Notes: generated from the sequence alone by a model not told the origin. Shown: positions 46,013 to 55,179, counted from the stretch's first letter. The stretch: DNA of 64,000 bases from Bin75 sp965200435 (GCA_965200435.1 OZ241337.1:434001-498000); one strand, 5' to 3'. Numbers and translations are program-made.

Positions 46013-46154
46013 GGAACCTCTGATTGAGTGCACTATCGGGCGCATGGCGGCGTTGTCTCCTCGCTCAACCCTCACCTCTCTCTCTGATACGCTTCGGGTT
46101 TCGCCCCAGGACGCCTTGCCTTGCATCCCGCTCCCACACGAAATCAGAGGTTCC
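46013..46154. mobile_element. MITE copy 3 (142 bp) inside the oxidoreductase operon
   Basis: 142 bp with GGAACCTCTGATT at one end and CACGAAATCAGAGGTTCC at the other, flanked by CTAG duplications (46009-46012 and 46155-46158). The stop codon TAG of the epsilon gene (minus strand) is formed by the duplication itself, so the element sits directly after the stop codon. It now forms most of the spacer between the epsilon and alpha genes. Confidence 0.88.
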
Positions 46155-46925
46155 CTAGCCTTCTCGTTGCATGTCTTCGGCTTTATGCCCGAAGGTCGCG
46201 GCACTTGCCGTCCCCTCTTCTCCCAGTGGAATGTCTAATGGATTCGTATGGGTCTTGCCGTCATGCACACGGGATTGCAACCCCGTGAAACGAACACTTT
46301 CGCCGCTCTCCGGCAAGGCAATCCCCATTTCCTCACGCACACGCTTGAATACCTGTGCCACTTTTCGAATTTTGGCCGCATCGGAATCCCGTACCGTAAA
46401 CATGGCATCCTCGTGGCCCTGCTCGGCGCAAATTGCGGAGGTCCAGCAATTCGTGCCGGCTCGAATCATTTTCAGCGTGAGATTAGCGTAATGACAATGC
46501 ACACCGATAAAAATACACGCTTCGATTTTATTGCCCCAAATCGTGAGATTGGGATGATTGGGGTTGATGACTTCCTCGGGTTCGATCTTCGGGTATTTGG
46601 GGCGATAATCGGGCATCGGGATGATGAGGACTTCCGGGACTTGGGCCGCAAGTTCCAAGACGGCTCTGGCCTTATCGGCCGCGTGGTCATTCCAATTCCA
46701 CAATACCAGGGGGCCGGGAAAAATCGTCGCATTTTTCCTCGTGAACATGGCCCTGGCCATCTCTTCCATCGCTTTCTCTTCCGGCACTTGATGACCGAAC
46801 GTCAGACCATACTCCGGTAACGGGGGCAGAACGCCCAATTCAGCCGCGGACGGCGGATGAAATCCAGCCGGACCAGGTTCAACAATTCTTTCTAACTCGG
46901 TTGATTCCACCTCTCTCTCCTCCAC
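46155..46925 (-). CDS. 2-oxoacid:ferredoxin oxidoreductase, epsilon-type subunit
   Basis: The 256-residue protein lies within the operon and corresponds by position and length to the fifth subunit of the Hydrogenobacter-type five-subunit enzymes. Cys/His-bearing strings are CIFIGVHCHYAN and GTNCWTSAICAEQGHED. The exact function of this subunit is not well defined. The protein ends exactly at the MITE target site. Confidence 0.75.
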   Translation of the reverse strand: MEEREVESTELERIVEPGPAGFHPPSAAELGVLPPLPEYGLTFGHQVPEEKAMEEMARAMFTRKNATIFPGPLVLWNWNDHAADKARAVLELAAQVPEVLIIPMPDYRPKYPKIEPEEVINPNHPNLTIWGNKIEACIFIGVHCHYANLTLKMIRAGTNCWTSAICAEQGHEDAMFTVRDSDAAKIRKVAQVFKRVREEMGIALPESGESVRFTGLQSRVHDGKTHTNPLDIPLGEEGTASAATFGHKAEDMQREG

Positions 46926-46981
46926 TCGGTTGTTCCCGGGTCGAGACGCCTACCGCCCCTTCTCCCGTCTCTGTCCCGACC

Positions 46982-47305
46982 TCACCCTCGAACGGGATTA
47001 GCCAAGGTTGCATGGCTCGTCTTGTCACCGTAGCTGACATTTTCCGTCAGGGCCGTCTCACCGATCTGGTCAATCATTTCCATTTTGATGGCATTGTGCT
47101 TGGCCATGTTGTCGCACACCCAGACACACTGTGCACACCCCTTACAGCGGTCCACGGCAACATAGGCGGCTCCGTATTTGAGCCCTTTATCCTGTCCGGC
47201 CTCATTGTCATACAGAATGGTATTGGCCTCGGGACAATATTGGGTACACAATTTGCAACTCGTGGCTGCACAAATCTCGGTATCGATATTCGCAACTAAA
47301 TACAT
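46982..47305 (-). CDS. 2-oxoacid:ferredoxin oxidoreductase, delta (ferredoxin-like) subunit
   Basis: The 107-residue protein has two cysteine clusters for 4Fe-4S binding: CAATSCKLCTQYCPE and CKGCAQCVWVCDN. The first has an odd extra spacing between its first two Cys, and the last usual Pro is Asp in the second. It passes electrons between the TPP site and ferredoxin. A roughly 35-residue C-terminal tail follows the second cluster. Confidence 0.9.
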   Translation of the reverse strand: MYLVANIDTEICAATSCKLCTQYCPEANTILYDNEAGQDKGLKYGAAYVAVDRCKGCAQCVWVCDNMAKHNAIKMEMIDQIGETALTENVSYGDKTSHATLANPVRG

Positions 47306-47331
47306 ACAGGCCTCTCTCGTCGGTTAAAGCA

Positions 47332-48045
47332 TTATGCCGTCGCTGGAGCGGTCGATGCCCGTTTCGCTTGAACCCAATCATGTTCTACGGCAAAATCCCA
47401 CGCCGCTCGGACCACCGCCAGATTCTTCTCGATCAATTCCTGTTTCTTCTTGAATTTGCGCTCGACCACACTATCCAGGGCCGCCGTTCCCCCGGACACC
47501 ACAAAGCCTTTTCCCAAAAACCGGTCTTTCACCGCTTGCGCCAGGGCCTCCATATCCGAAAGACCTGTAATGGCACCCATGGCACCCACCATGGCCATAT
47601 TCGTCGCCAAATCGATTCCAGCCACGTCAAGCGACAGTTTCGTTGCGGGCAGATAGAACAGTTTGGCATTCAACTCGGCGAGTTCACGTTCCTGGTCAGA
47701 CTCGAGTCTCATGGGACCATCGTTGTTGATCAAGGCGATCCCGTCCTTCTTCAATCCAAAATAAAACGGATTCGTGTAGCTTTTCCCATGGGTAATGACC
47801 TGGGGGTGAAAGATCATGATAATGTGGGGAAACGTGATTTCTCCGATTTCATAAATCGGTTCATCGGACACCCTCACGTAACTCTCCACCGGCGCCATTC
47901 GCTTTTCGGATCCATAAAAAGGCACGATGGTGCTTTCCCCACCGGCATTGATCACCCCCGTGCTGAAGATATGCGAAGCCGTCACGACGCCTTGGCCGCC
48001 GACTCCCGCCATACGAATGTTATAACGAATCGCCATTGTCTTCAC
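47332..48045 (-). CDS. 2-oxoacid:ferredoxin oxidoreductase, gamma subunit
   Basis: The 237-residue CoA-handling gamma domain has the typical NIRMAGVGGQGVVTASHIF and the EKRMAPVESYVRVSDEPI segment. It lies 26 bp upstream of the delta gene and 51 bp after beta. Confidence 0.92.
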   Translation of the reverse strand: MKTMAIRYNIRMAGVGGQGVVTASHIFSTGVINAGGESTIVPFYGSEKRMAPVESYVRVSDEPIYEIGEITFPHIIMIFHPQVITHGKSYTNPFYFGLKKDGIALINNDGPMRLESDQERELAELNAKLFYLPATKLSLDVAGIDLATNMAMVGAMGAITGLSDMEALAQAVKDRFLGKGFVVSGGTAALDSVVERKFKKKQELIEKNLAVVRAAWDFAVEHDWVQAKRASTAPATA

Positions 48046-48096
48046 CTTCCTCTCTCGTCACGCACACACCCATCTTGCTCTTTCAATCGACCGCCC

Positions 48097-48987
48097 TTAC
48101 TGCTTCGTGACGGCAGCGGCGGGTTTCGGGAGATATTCTTTGTACCCGTACAACTGGGACAGATATTCTTTCGCTTCATCCGTAATATATTCTGAGAATT
48201 TGTAGCGGTCGGTTTCAACGGTTTTGGCGTCTTCCATCACCTTATCGGTTGGGATCGCGTATTCGATGTTACAGGAGGTGTAGGCCTGGATATAGCTGGG
48301 CCCGATTTCTCTGGCGACTAACACGGCCTTTTTGATCACACTCTCCACGCGCCGTGGGTTGTTGGGGACCACCGTCGCCACGTACGCACAACCGGCAACC
48401 TTTGCCATGCCCAACATATCCATTTTCTCGAACTTCTTCCCCAAGGGCGCCATTTTCAACACCTGATTCCGGTTCGTCATCCCACTTTCCTGGCCGCCGG
48501 TGTTTCCATAGACCTCATTGTCCAACATAATGGTGGTAAACTTTTCTTTTCTGAACCACGAATGCAGGGTTTGGGCGAACCCGATATCAGCCATGCCACC
48601 GTCTCCAGCCATCACGACGACGTCTTTGGGCCTATCACCAAACCGCAGACGAAGACCGCGGGTCAATCCACTGGCAACCCCGTTCTGGTCTCCATAATTG
48701 CCGTACACGAACGGGATGGCAGCTTGCGAAATCGCCAACCGGCCACAACCGGCCGTCCCGACCGTGATGGTATCTTCCGGATTGGGAAACGCCACCATCG
48801 CCAGCCGGATGAACAGAGTCATGGCGCATCCTGCGCACATCGGGTGTTCTTCTAAAATTTCCTTAAAAGTTCCCACTTGGGACACTGAGACTTTTTTCCC
48901 AAATGGACCATACTCCACCATATCCCGATATTCTTTAGGCATGAACTTTCCGAAACCTGATGTAAACTTGACGTAATCGAGGCTCAT
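48097..48987 (-). CDS. 2-oxoacid:ferredoxin oxidoreductase, beta (TPP) subunit
   Basis: The 296-residue TPP-binding subunit has the GDG motif (VVMAGDGGMADIGF) with Asn in MLDNEVYGNTGGQ, and cluster ligands in HPMCAGCAMT and TAGCGRL. It is the first gene of the operon in order beta-gamma-delta-epsilon-alpha. With the monomeric isocitrate dehydrogenase gene 12 kb away it supports reductive TCA carbon fixation. Confidence 0.93.
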   Translation of the reverse strand: MSLDYVKFTSGFGKFMPKEYRDMVEYGPFGKKVSVSQVGTFKEILEEHPMCAGCAMTLFIRLAMVAFPNPEDTITVGTAGCGRLAISQAAIPFVYGNYGDQNGVASGLTRGLRLRFGDRPKDVVVMAGDGGMADIGFAQTLHSWFRKEKFTTIMLDNEVYGNTGGQESGMTNRNQVLKMAPLGKKFEKMDMLGMAKVAGCAYVATVVPNNPRRVESVIKKAVLVAREIGPSYIQAYTSCNIEYAIPTDKVMEDAKTVETDRYKFSEYITDEAKEYLSQLYGYKEYLPKPAAAVTKQ

Positions 48988-49656
48988 CGTGGATCCCCTT
49001 TCCTGAGACGTTTGTATTACGTTTGCAACTCAGCCTATCGCCAGTGTGTCTGGGAAATCTAACAATCCGATCATGCGTTCTCTCCGGTTCTGCTCCAACG
49101 CTCCTTTTTGCCGCATTTCCGGTCAATCTCATTAACCTTAACGTAGATGAGGTCCCCGAGTAAAGAGCCCTGACCACCCCACTCGTTGTCTCGCTTCCTG
49201 CCTGTTCGGCGAGGCACACGGTTCTTGGTGTTCGGCAAGCCGCTCCCTGAGCCGCTCTCAGTCAAGAACCACACGGGTATCCTAAAACCGAACCATGGAA
49301 GAAGGCAACAAAAAAGAAGGCCCGCCGCTTTAAAAAGAAGCCCTATGCAAGAATTTGGAGGCTAGGCCTTTGGCCCCATTCTCTTGGTTCAACGAAACAC
49401 GATGCGGAAAAACCGGACTTGGTCACATATTTTGGTGAGGGGATTCAAGCACGAAGACAAATCAGCGCATGAGAACACTAGCCCGAATTTTTCACCAGCG
49501 TCCGTCTCAAGGGCGTCGAGCCGCCGCTGTACCGGGAGGCACGGACTGGAAGACGTTGACGGTATAGTTGACACTCTGTTGGAATGGCTTGCAGGAGTAC
49601 GCCCCAACACAGCGAGTGGACCGGCACCCGCAGCAGGAGACGGTGAGAAATCCGGG
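48988..49656. other. Intergenic region upstream of the oxidoreductase operon
   Basis: About 670 bp between two minus-strand genes. It must contain the operon promoter. On the plus strand a Lys/Arg-rich frame (49251-49470) has no start codon and no family resemblance, so it is not called. Nothing else is recognised. Confidence 0.45.
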
Positions 49657-50643
49657 CTAGTCCAAAATATACTGGAGAGGATCAACGACTTTATCGTTCA
49701 CGGCCACCTGATAATGAAGATGCGGTCCGGTCGAAAACCGTCCTGTACTGCCGACGAGTCCCAGCACGTCGCCCCGGTTCACCTTCTGGCCTTTCCGAAC
49801 GAGAATTTTGGAAAGATGACCATAGGTCGTCACGACTCCATACCGATGATTGATACGGACAAAATTCCCCATCTTCGAATCATAGGCTGCCACGACCACT
49901 TTCCCGTTGGCGGGGGCTCGAATTTTTTCCCCTCGTGGGGCACTAATATCCAAGCCCGCATGAAACGCCCTTTTTCCGGTAAATGGCGAAATACGTGGTC
50001 CGAATTTTGAAGAAACGAGTCCTTTGACTGGCCAGACGGACGGTGTCGCGGCCCAAAAGCCAACACGTTCTTCCGCTCTTTTTTTCAACAGGGTCAGAAC
50101 GTGGAGTTGTCGAGCAGTCTGCTTGTCGAGCCAGGACAGGCCACGGCTGATATCAGTCGCCATTCCAGGCCTGGAGTTGCCGGCATGCTCGCCCGAGACC
50201 TCCTCCGCGAGAGATTCGAAAGTCTGGGTCCCTGCCGTCCCCTCCAAAGCAGTCTCATAATAAGGAACCTCTTCCCCACCCTGCCCTTTGACGTTGTCTT
50301 CCGCTTGTTCGGGTCGAAGCCCGAACATGACTTGCAACTTTTCGTTTAACGATTGGACCGTCAGAACACGCTGCTGCATTTCATCAATGGCTTCAGAAAA
50401 TTCAACCGTCTGTCTTTTAAACTGGCTGAGTTCTGCCCTCAACCCTTCGAGTTCGGCAACTTGGCCCGTCACCTGATTCGACTGAACCACATAGTGTGCC
50501 AGCACGCCTACTTGCACGACCAACAAAATCAGAGCCGCCAGCAGCAGTTGCTTGACCGTCCCTTTGCGTAAAGAGATCCCCAGAGGGTTCCCGGATGTTC
50601 CTCGAAACAGTACAATCGCCCATCTTTCGTCAGAAATTTTCAT
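49657..50643 (-). CDS. Membrane-anchored M23 (LytM-type) peptidase
   Basis: The 328-residue protein has an N-terminal membrane segment (LLLAALILLVVQVGVLAHYVV), then a coiled coil (QVAELEGLRAELSQFKRQ). The C-terminal M23 domain has the metal ligands in FHAGLDISAP (H-x3-D) and TGPHLHYQVAVN (HxH). All ligands are present, so it may cleave peptidoglycan cross-links or activate an amidase. The N-terminus (WAIVLFRGTSGNPLGISLRK) is common in NlpD/MepM-like envelope proteins. Confidence 0.9.
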   Translation of the reverse strand: MKISDERWAIVLFRGTSGNPLGISLRKGTVKQLLLAALILLVVQVGVLAHYVVQSNQVTGQVAELEGLRAELSQFKRQTVEFSEAIDEMQQRVLTVQSLNEKLQVMFGLRPEQAEDNVKGQGGEEVPYYETALEGTAGTQTFESLAEEVSGEHAGNSRPGMATDISRGLSWLDKQTARQLHVLTLLKKRAEERVGFWAATPSVWPVKGLVSSKFGPRISPFTGKRAFHAGLDISAPRGEKIRAPANGKVVVAAYDSKMGNFVRINHRYGVVTTYGHLSKILVRKGQKVNRGDVLGLVGSTGRFSTGPHLHYQVAVNDKVVDPLQYILD

Positions 50644-50801
50644 GGAAGCGCCGAGGGGGTGGGGGTAACGATTGTTGCGTGGGACACCGACACGCTACTG
50701 TACTGAACAACATCCTTACAGGTCAATTGGGGGCAATACTCAATATTCCTTTCGGCAATCGCCACTCCTGCCATGCGATGAGGAGAATGACGGCACCCTA
50801 A

Positions 50802-50943
50802 GGAACCTCTGATTTCGTGTGATAGCGGGATGCAGGGCAAGGCGTCCCGGAGCGAAACCCGCAGCGTATCAGAGAGAGAGGTGAGGGTTGAGCGAGGACA
50901 CCACGCCGCCATGCGCCCGATAGGGCACGAAATCAGAGGTTCC
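50802..50943. mobile_element. MITE copy 4 (142 bp) after cutA
   Basis: 142 bp with perfect 18-bp terminal repeats as in copy 1, same orientation, and CTAA duplications (50798-50801 and 50944-50947). The stop codon of cutA (TAG on the minus strand, 50944-50946) is part of the right-hand duplication. Confidence 0.9.
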
Positions 50944-51267
50944 CTAACCAAGCACGTGGGTCATGGCCTTGACCCATGCCAGATATTCGTTTGAGCCCTT
51001 CGCGACCGACAAGGCGAGAATTTCAGGAACCTCATAGCTATGGAGAGTTTGCACTTCATCTTCCAAGGCATCATAGACGTCGGCATTCGATTTCATGACC
51101 AGCAGCCATTCCTGTTCTTCGCAGACTGTTCCTTCCCATGTAAAAATTGACGTCACATTCGGCACGACCGTGACGCACGCCGCCAATTTTTTCTCCACGA
51201 CCCGGCGACCAATCAGAAGCGCTTCTTCTTGGTTCGAAGCCGTTACCAGTACGACAAGTACTCCCAT
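50944..51267 (-). CDS. cutA: CutA-like protein
   Basis: The 107-residue trimer-forming small protein has the typical KKLAACVTVVPNVTSIFTWE and HSYEVPEILAL. The family was first tied to divalent metal tolerance, but its real function remains open. It ends exactly at the MITE target duplication. Confidence 0.93.
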   Translation of the reverse strand: MGVLVVLVTASNQEEALLIGRRVVEKKLAACVTVVPNVTSIFTWEGTVCEEQEWLLVMKSNADVYDALEDEVQTLHSYEVPEILALSVAKGSNEYLAWVKAMTHVLG

Positions 51268-51319
51268 GACCGACTCCCCCCCTTACGACCCAAATGACTT
51301 CTGGGAACCGCTTGCCGTC

Positions 51320-52063
51320 TCAGCGCTTGAGGTATACCGGAGCTTTTTCCACCAAATCCTTAAGAGCAAGCCGTAGCCCTTCCTGAAGAGCTTTCGGATA
51401 ATTCGTCACGGAATCTTCCAGCCCATAATAGAGGCTATCCGTTTCCTGTGCTTCAAATTCCATGGCCAAGCCCCACAGCACGTTATCCGGCTCCCCTACC
51501 TGAGTTAATCGCAGATCCATCTCCACGTCGGTCTCGGTGGTTCCCATCGGCAAACCGGTCATCCACAAAAGCGTACCGGCGGGACCCAAAAGATACGTGG
51601 AAATATTTCGCTCCCACCGCGTCGAATAGAGTCGTCCCTGCAAGATAAAATCACTGGAAGGCATGGGTTGATCCTGGTCGACAAACGTCACGGAAGAAAA
51701 AATATTCGTCTTTCGAATTTCATCAGCCAAGGCACGAGAAAAATCACGTGACGGGGAAAAGGTCACTTTGTCGACGGGTTCGGGGTCTGAAACCATCTCA
51801 GGCCGGTCATAGACTGTCACGGTCTGAGGCACGAAGGGAATCACGGCCGCCCAATATTCTTCGCGTACCTCCGTCCCCCGCTTATCCTCAAGAGGAACGA
51901 CTACCAGACTGCCGGCAACCTGCTGGTCAGTCGTCACGTCCAAATACGTCTTATCCGGGGGAGGCGGATACTCCCAATCCCGTGAGCCCAAGCAGCCCGT
52001 TATCGTCAATGACATGATCAGAAGAATACCGCACGCCTTGCGCACGACAGCCAGGCGACTCAT
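51320..52063 (-). CDS. Lipoprotein of unknown function
   Basis: From the ATG at 52063 (AAAGGAGG upstream) the protein has a lipobox ITGC and a mature domain of about 225 residues. The pattern VVPLEDKRG, then FSRALADEIRKTNIFSSVTF and a late beta segment, resembles outer-membrane-linked LptE/GNA1162-like folds, but I cannot place it in a family. It lies 52 bp upstream of cutA. Confidence 0.65.
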   Translation of the reverse strand: MSRLAVVRKACGILLIMSLTITGCLGSRDWEYPPPPDKTYLDVTTDQQVAGSLVVVPLEDKRGTEVREEYWAAVIPFVPQTVTVYDRPEMVSDPEPVDKVTFSPSRDFSRALADEIRKTNIFSSVTFVDQDQPMPSSDFILQGRLYSTRWERNISTYLLGPAGTLLWMTGLPMGTTETDVEMDLRLTQVGEPDNVLWGLAMEFEAQETDSLYYGLEDSVTNYPKALQEGLRLALKDLVEKAPVYLKR

Positions 52064-52180
52064 ATGTTGCCTCCTTTGGCAAGCAACAGTTCCCAACCGT
52101 TGCCATAATGGGTAATGCATAACCGACAATTGCTTCGCGTTTTGCCGCAACCGCCATGCTCAACGGTTGACGGTGAGACC

Positions 52181-52801
52181 TCAGTGACTGAACCCTCCGG
52201 CACACCCGAACTGTTCCATAAGCTCAGGATAGGAACGGGTAACCGGAAACTGAGGATATTCGGAACAGATCGTATCCGGCGGACAGAAGAAAAACCCGGC
52301 ATCGGCCTCTTGCAGCATCGACACGTCATTATAGGAATCTCCCGCAGCCAATACGCGAAAATTCAGACTTTTAACGGCTGCCACCGCATGACGTTTTTGA
52401 TCGTTTTGCCTGAGCGAATAATTCCGAATGTAGCCCTCGTCGTCAATCTCCAGGGTGTGACAGAATATGGAAGGATAGTGCAGTTGTTTCATCAGGGGAC
52501 CGACCAGATCATAATAGGTGTCCGACAAAATAATGACCTGACACCGCTCTCGCAACCACGTCAAAAACTCCACAGCGCCATCCAGGGGTTTCAGCCCCGA
52601 GACCACGGCCCTGATGTCCGACAGCTTCAGATGGAATTTCGCCAGAACGTCCAGACGAAGCTTCATGAGTTCGTCATAGTCAGGAATATCCCGCGTCGTG
52701 ACCTTTAAGTCGGCAATTCCCGTTTTCTCGGATAACGCCAGCCAAATTTCCGGCGTCAACACCCCTTCCATATCCAAACAGGCCACCACGGGTGATTGCA
52801 T
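52181..52801 (-). CDS. thrH: ThrH-like phosphoserine phosphatase / homoserine phosphotransferase
   Basis: The 206-residue HAD protein has motif I as ACLDMEGVLTPEIW, with Glu in place of the usual Asp-x-Asp second position as in ThrH. TTRDIPDYDELMKLRLDVL and the motif III/IV region AAGDSYNDVSM are close to ThrH. ThrH can move phosphate from phosphoserine to homoserine, giving a route to threonine. The ATG at 52801 is preferred over a frame start at 52834. Confidence 0.85.
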   Translation of the reverse strand: MQSPVVACLDMEGVLTPEIWLALSEKTGIADLKVTTRDIPDYDELMKLRLDVLAKFHLKLSDIRAVVSGLKPLDGAVEFLTWLRERCQVIILSDTYYDLVGPLMKQLHYPSIFCHTLEIDDEGYIRNYSLRQNDQKRHAVAAVKSLNFRVLAAGDSYNDVSMLQEADAGFFFCPPDTICSEYPQFPVTRSYPELMEQFGCAGGFSH

Positions 52802-52930
52802 ACGCCCCCTCAAAACCGAGCAAGTGAAAAGCAAACCGGCAGAGAATGCTATTGTATAAAAATCAGCGCCAGACTACAAACCTTTTCTTCCCGAATACGG
52901 CACCAGAATGCGGCGCCATCCGTCGCTTAG

Positions 52931-53935
52931 TTACCCAAAAGCAACGAGAAGGCCAAAAGCGAGGTAGCACAGGCCATTGAAAATCAGATGGTAGGGCCTC
53001 AAGGCATGGGACCGCAAATGAAATTTGAGATAGAGCGTGGCAAGCAACGTCAACCCGATACCCCACAGGGCTTCTTTTCGTGGAACCCATGGCGTCAACA
53101 ACACCCCCAAGGCAGGCAGCAGACTCCCTTGAAACACCATCGCCCCGGCAATGTTGCCGAAGGCCAAGGTATCCTTACCTCGCCGAACCCAGATAATACT
53201 ATTCACTTTTTCGGGTAATTCGGTCGCCACCGGCACAATCAACAGCGACAAGGCCAGGGTGGAAAGCCCCAGCCAAGCAGCCAAAGCTTCCACGCCGTAC
53301 ACAAAACCCTTGGCCCCTCCAATGATAAACCCGAATCCGATGACCAGTTGCAAGAGAATCGTGGCAAGGTTCTCGGGGACGCGAACCCAGCTCAAAAAAA
53401 GAGGGTGATCCGCCTTGGTGCCATGGCCCTGTGCAACCAGGTCCCCGGAGGCACGAATGGTTAACAGCAAATAGACAAAATAGCTCACAGTCAATCCCAA
53501 CGCCAATGATACGCGCGCCCAGTGCCATTCCGAAGGGACGAAGACCGCGAGAGTCGCCAACGCAAAAGCAAAAAGAAACCAATCCAGGTCCCGGTGCAGG
53601 CCGGTGGACTCGGGGCAAAAGGCTTGAGTCCACCCGCGACGCTGGGCGGCGAGCATTCCCATTAAAAAGAACGTGACGGTCGAAAGCATCAGCGGCGCCC
53701 CTAAAATGGCCCCTACTCCGACGTCATGCCGAACCGACAAATCCCCGCTGGCGCCCAACACAGCCACCACAGGAACCATCGTCTCGGGCAAAGCCGTCCC
53801 CACGGCCGCAAACACCGAGCCCGTGACCCCCTCGGAAATGCGCAACCGTTCTCCGAAATGTTCGAGCGCATTGGTAAATGTTTCCGCGCCGATCAGGATC
53901 ACAAGCAGCGAAATAAATAAAACCCACAATTCCAT
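52931..53935 (-). CDS. Sodium/calcium exchanger family protein
   Basis: The 334-residue integral membrane protein has about 10 hydrophobic segments and two alpha repeats: GTALPETMVPVVAVLGA near the N-terminus and ATELPEKVNSIIWVRRG in the second half, both with the acidic residue needed for cation transport. It exports Ca2+ or another cation in exchange for Na+ or H+. Confidence 0.88.
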   Translation of the reverse strand: MELWVLFISLLVILIGAETFTNALEHFGERLRISEGVTGSVFAAVGTALPETMVPVVAVLGASGDLSVRHDVGVGAILGAPLMLSTVTFFLMGMLAAQRRGWTQAFCPESTGLHRDLDWFLFAFALATLAVFVPSEWHWARVSLALGLTVSYFVYLLLTIRASGDLVAQGHGTKADHPLFLSWVRVPENLATILLQLVIGFGFIIGGAKGFVYGVEALAAWLGLSTLALSLLIVPVATELPEKVNSIIWVRRGKDTLAFGNIAGAMVFQGSLLPALGVLLTPWVPRKEALWGIGLTLLATLYLKFHLRSHALRPYHLIFNGLCYLAFGLLVAFG

Positions 53936-54015
53936 ACGTTTCCTTGACGAACCGCGGTCCGGGCAACGGCGCCACGAACCTTGCTCACGTTATGAGGGTG
54001 CACTAGACTATCGTC

Positions 54016-54168
54016 ATGAGTGACGAGATGGGAATCGTCGTGGGTTGTCTGGCCGGGCTTCTTGCCTGCCGATACGGGATCCGGTGGTGGCGCCATCGAA
54101 AGGCGGCCAAACAAGCCGATGCACTTCTCTCCAAAATTGTGAAAGGCAAAGACGCCTTTCGCCGATGA
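54016..54168 (+). CDS. Possible 50-residue single-span membrane protein
   Basis: A short frame encodes an N-terminal hydrophobic stretch (MGIVVGCLAGLLACRYGI) followed by a basic tail (RWWRHRKAAKQ) and a polar end, the pattern of a type I small membrane protein. The ribosome binding site is weak (GAGGG about 20 bp upstream) and no homologue is recalled, so this is tentative. It diverges from the exchanger gene. Confidence 0.35.
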   Translation: MSDEMGIVVGCLAGLLACRYGIRWWRHRKAAKQADALLSKIVKGKDAFRR

Positions 54169-54420
54169 CACGGCATCCCCGCTCGGCGCCGGGATGGGCT
54201 GACACACGTAGGTACCAAACCTCGGCCTGGTTTGGCAACACCGACGTTTCTTCGATCCGTAAAGGTTCTCCGTTCTTCCGTACCGTCCCTATGATGAGTC
54301 ACGCGCCCGGATTCTCTGCAGCGCGGCAATCTCGCACAGACATGCCATTGATCCGGGGAAGCGGTGAAACAAGCGGGAACGCAGAGGCTCGGGCCGAATC
54401 CGCACCGCCACCAAGCACGC
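54169..54420. other. Region without a supported gene
   Basis: A minus-strand frame here gives ordinary-looking residues (such as LIIGTVRKNGEPLRIEE) but is broken by a TGA at about 54301 and has no clear start. It may be a decayed gene. Confidence 0.3.
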
Positions 54421-55170
54421 TCAAAAATTAAAGGCGAGTTGAATGGGGACGCCCAGTTTGCTGCCCCCTCGCTCTCCGGGCAAGGGGTACCTATTCTTCT
54501 CACTGCTCCCTCGTCCGCTGGGTGAAGGCTGGAGTGAGGGTGGTCCGTCCTTGTTGCCGGCAATCACTTGAAAGTGGTCTGCCTCTTGAGGGGGACACGC
54601 CTGAGAGGGAGCCCCGGAAATTTCCTGAAGAGGCCCCCGGCAGACCCCACAGCGATGCCGTTTCGTCGAGAGGGTGTTGCGTTGGCGATAATACGCGTAC
54701 CCACACCACGCACAACGCCATGTAAACTTCGCGGCAGCTTCGGCGTCCTCGCCGAACGTATGATAAATCGTGATTCCCAAACCATCGGCATTCATCAAGG
54801 CCATGATCCGTCGAAATTCCCGCCCATGCGAAGGACAACATTTCTTCACGTCAAACTGCCATTGATGAATCATCTCGTGGGCCAGAGTACACCGTATGGC
54901 CTCAAAAGATTCCCTGGAAAGGAGCGGAACCGACAAACGAATGACTCGCCCTGCGCCATGCCGCTCCTCCGGAGCCACCCACGAGGTGCGCGGCCCCGTT
55001 CGGCTCCGAAACAGGCCGGCTGAGGCCGTCAGACGGGTACTCCATTGAATCTCAATGGCTGGCAGCCGGTTCCCGAAATACGACTCGTTCAATTCCTGCC
55101 AGATCGCCTGAAGGTGCTCGACGGAAAGGGGAACGTTGCTCGGAGTGTGAAGCGCCATGTCCCTCAACAT
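54421..55170 (-). CDS. SprT-like zinc metallopeptidase with repeat-derived tail
   Basis: The 249-residue protein has the zinc site in LAHEMIHQWQ with the third ligand in SHGREFRRIM. A zinc ribbon follows (CAWCGY and CGVCRG). SprT/Spartan proteins cleave DNA-protein cross-links; the bacterial role is less clear. The last 45 residues (NKDGPPSLQPSPSGRG onward) read like translated intergenic repeat. An IS sits 9 bp upstream of the first ATG, so its own promoter may be lost; MALHTPS at 55158 is an alternative start. Confidence 0.8.
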   Translation of the reverse strand: MLRDMALHTPSNVPLSVEHLQAIWQELNESYFGNRLPAIEIQWSTRLTASAGLFRSRTGPRTSWVAPEERHGAGRVIRLSVPLLSRESFEAIRCTLAHEMIHQWQFDVKKCCPSHGREFRRIMALMNADGLGITIYHTFGEDAEAAAKFTWRCAWCGYAYYRQRNTLSTKRHRCGVCRGPLQEISGAPSQACPPQEADHFQVIAGNKDGPPSLQPSPSGRGSSEKNRYPLPGERGGSKLGVPIQLAFNF

Positions 55171-55179
55171 GAATCCTCG

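Noticed and set aside
49251..49470. Lys/Arg-rich plus-strand frame resembling a ribosomal protein tail
   Set aside because: No start codon after the upstream stop, and the sequence does not match bS21 or another ribosomal protein on reading.
54003..54563. 186-residue minus-strand open frame
   Set aside because: Covers parts of the SprT-like gene and the exchanger upstream region; composition is typical of an antisense shadow.
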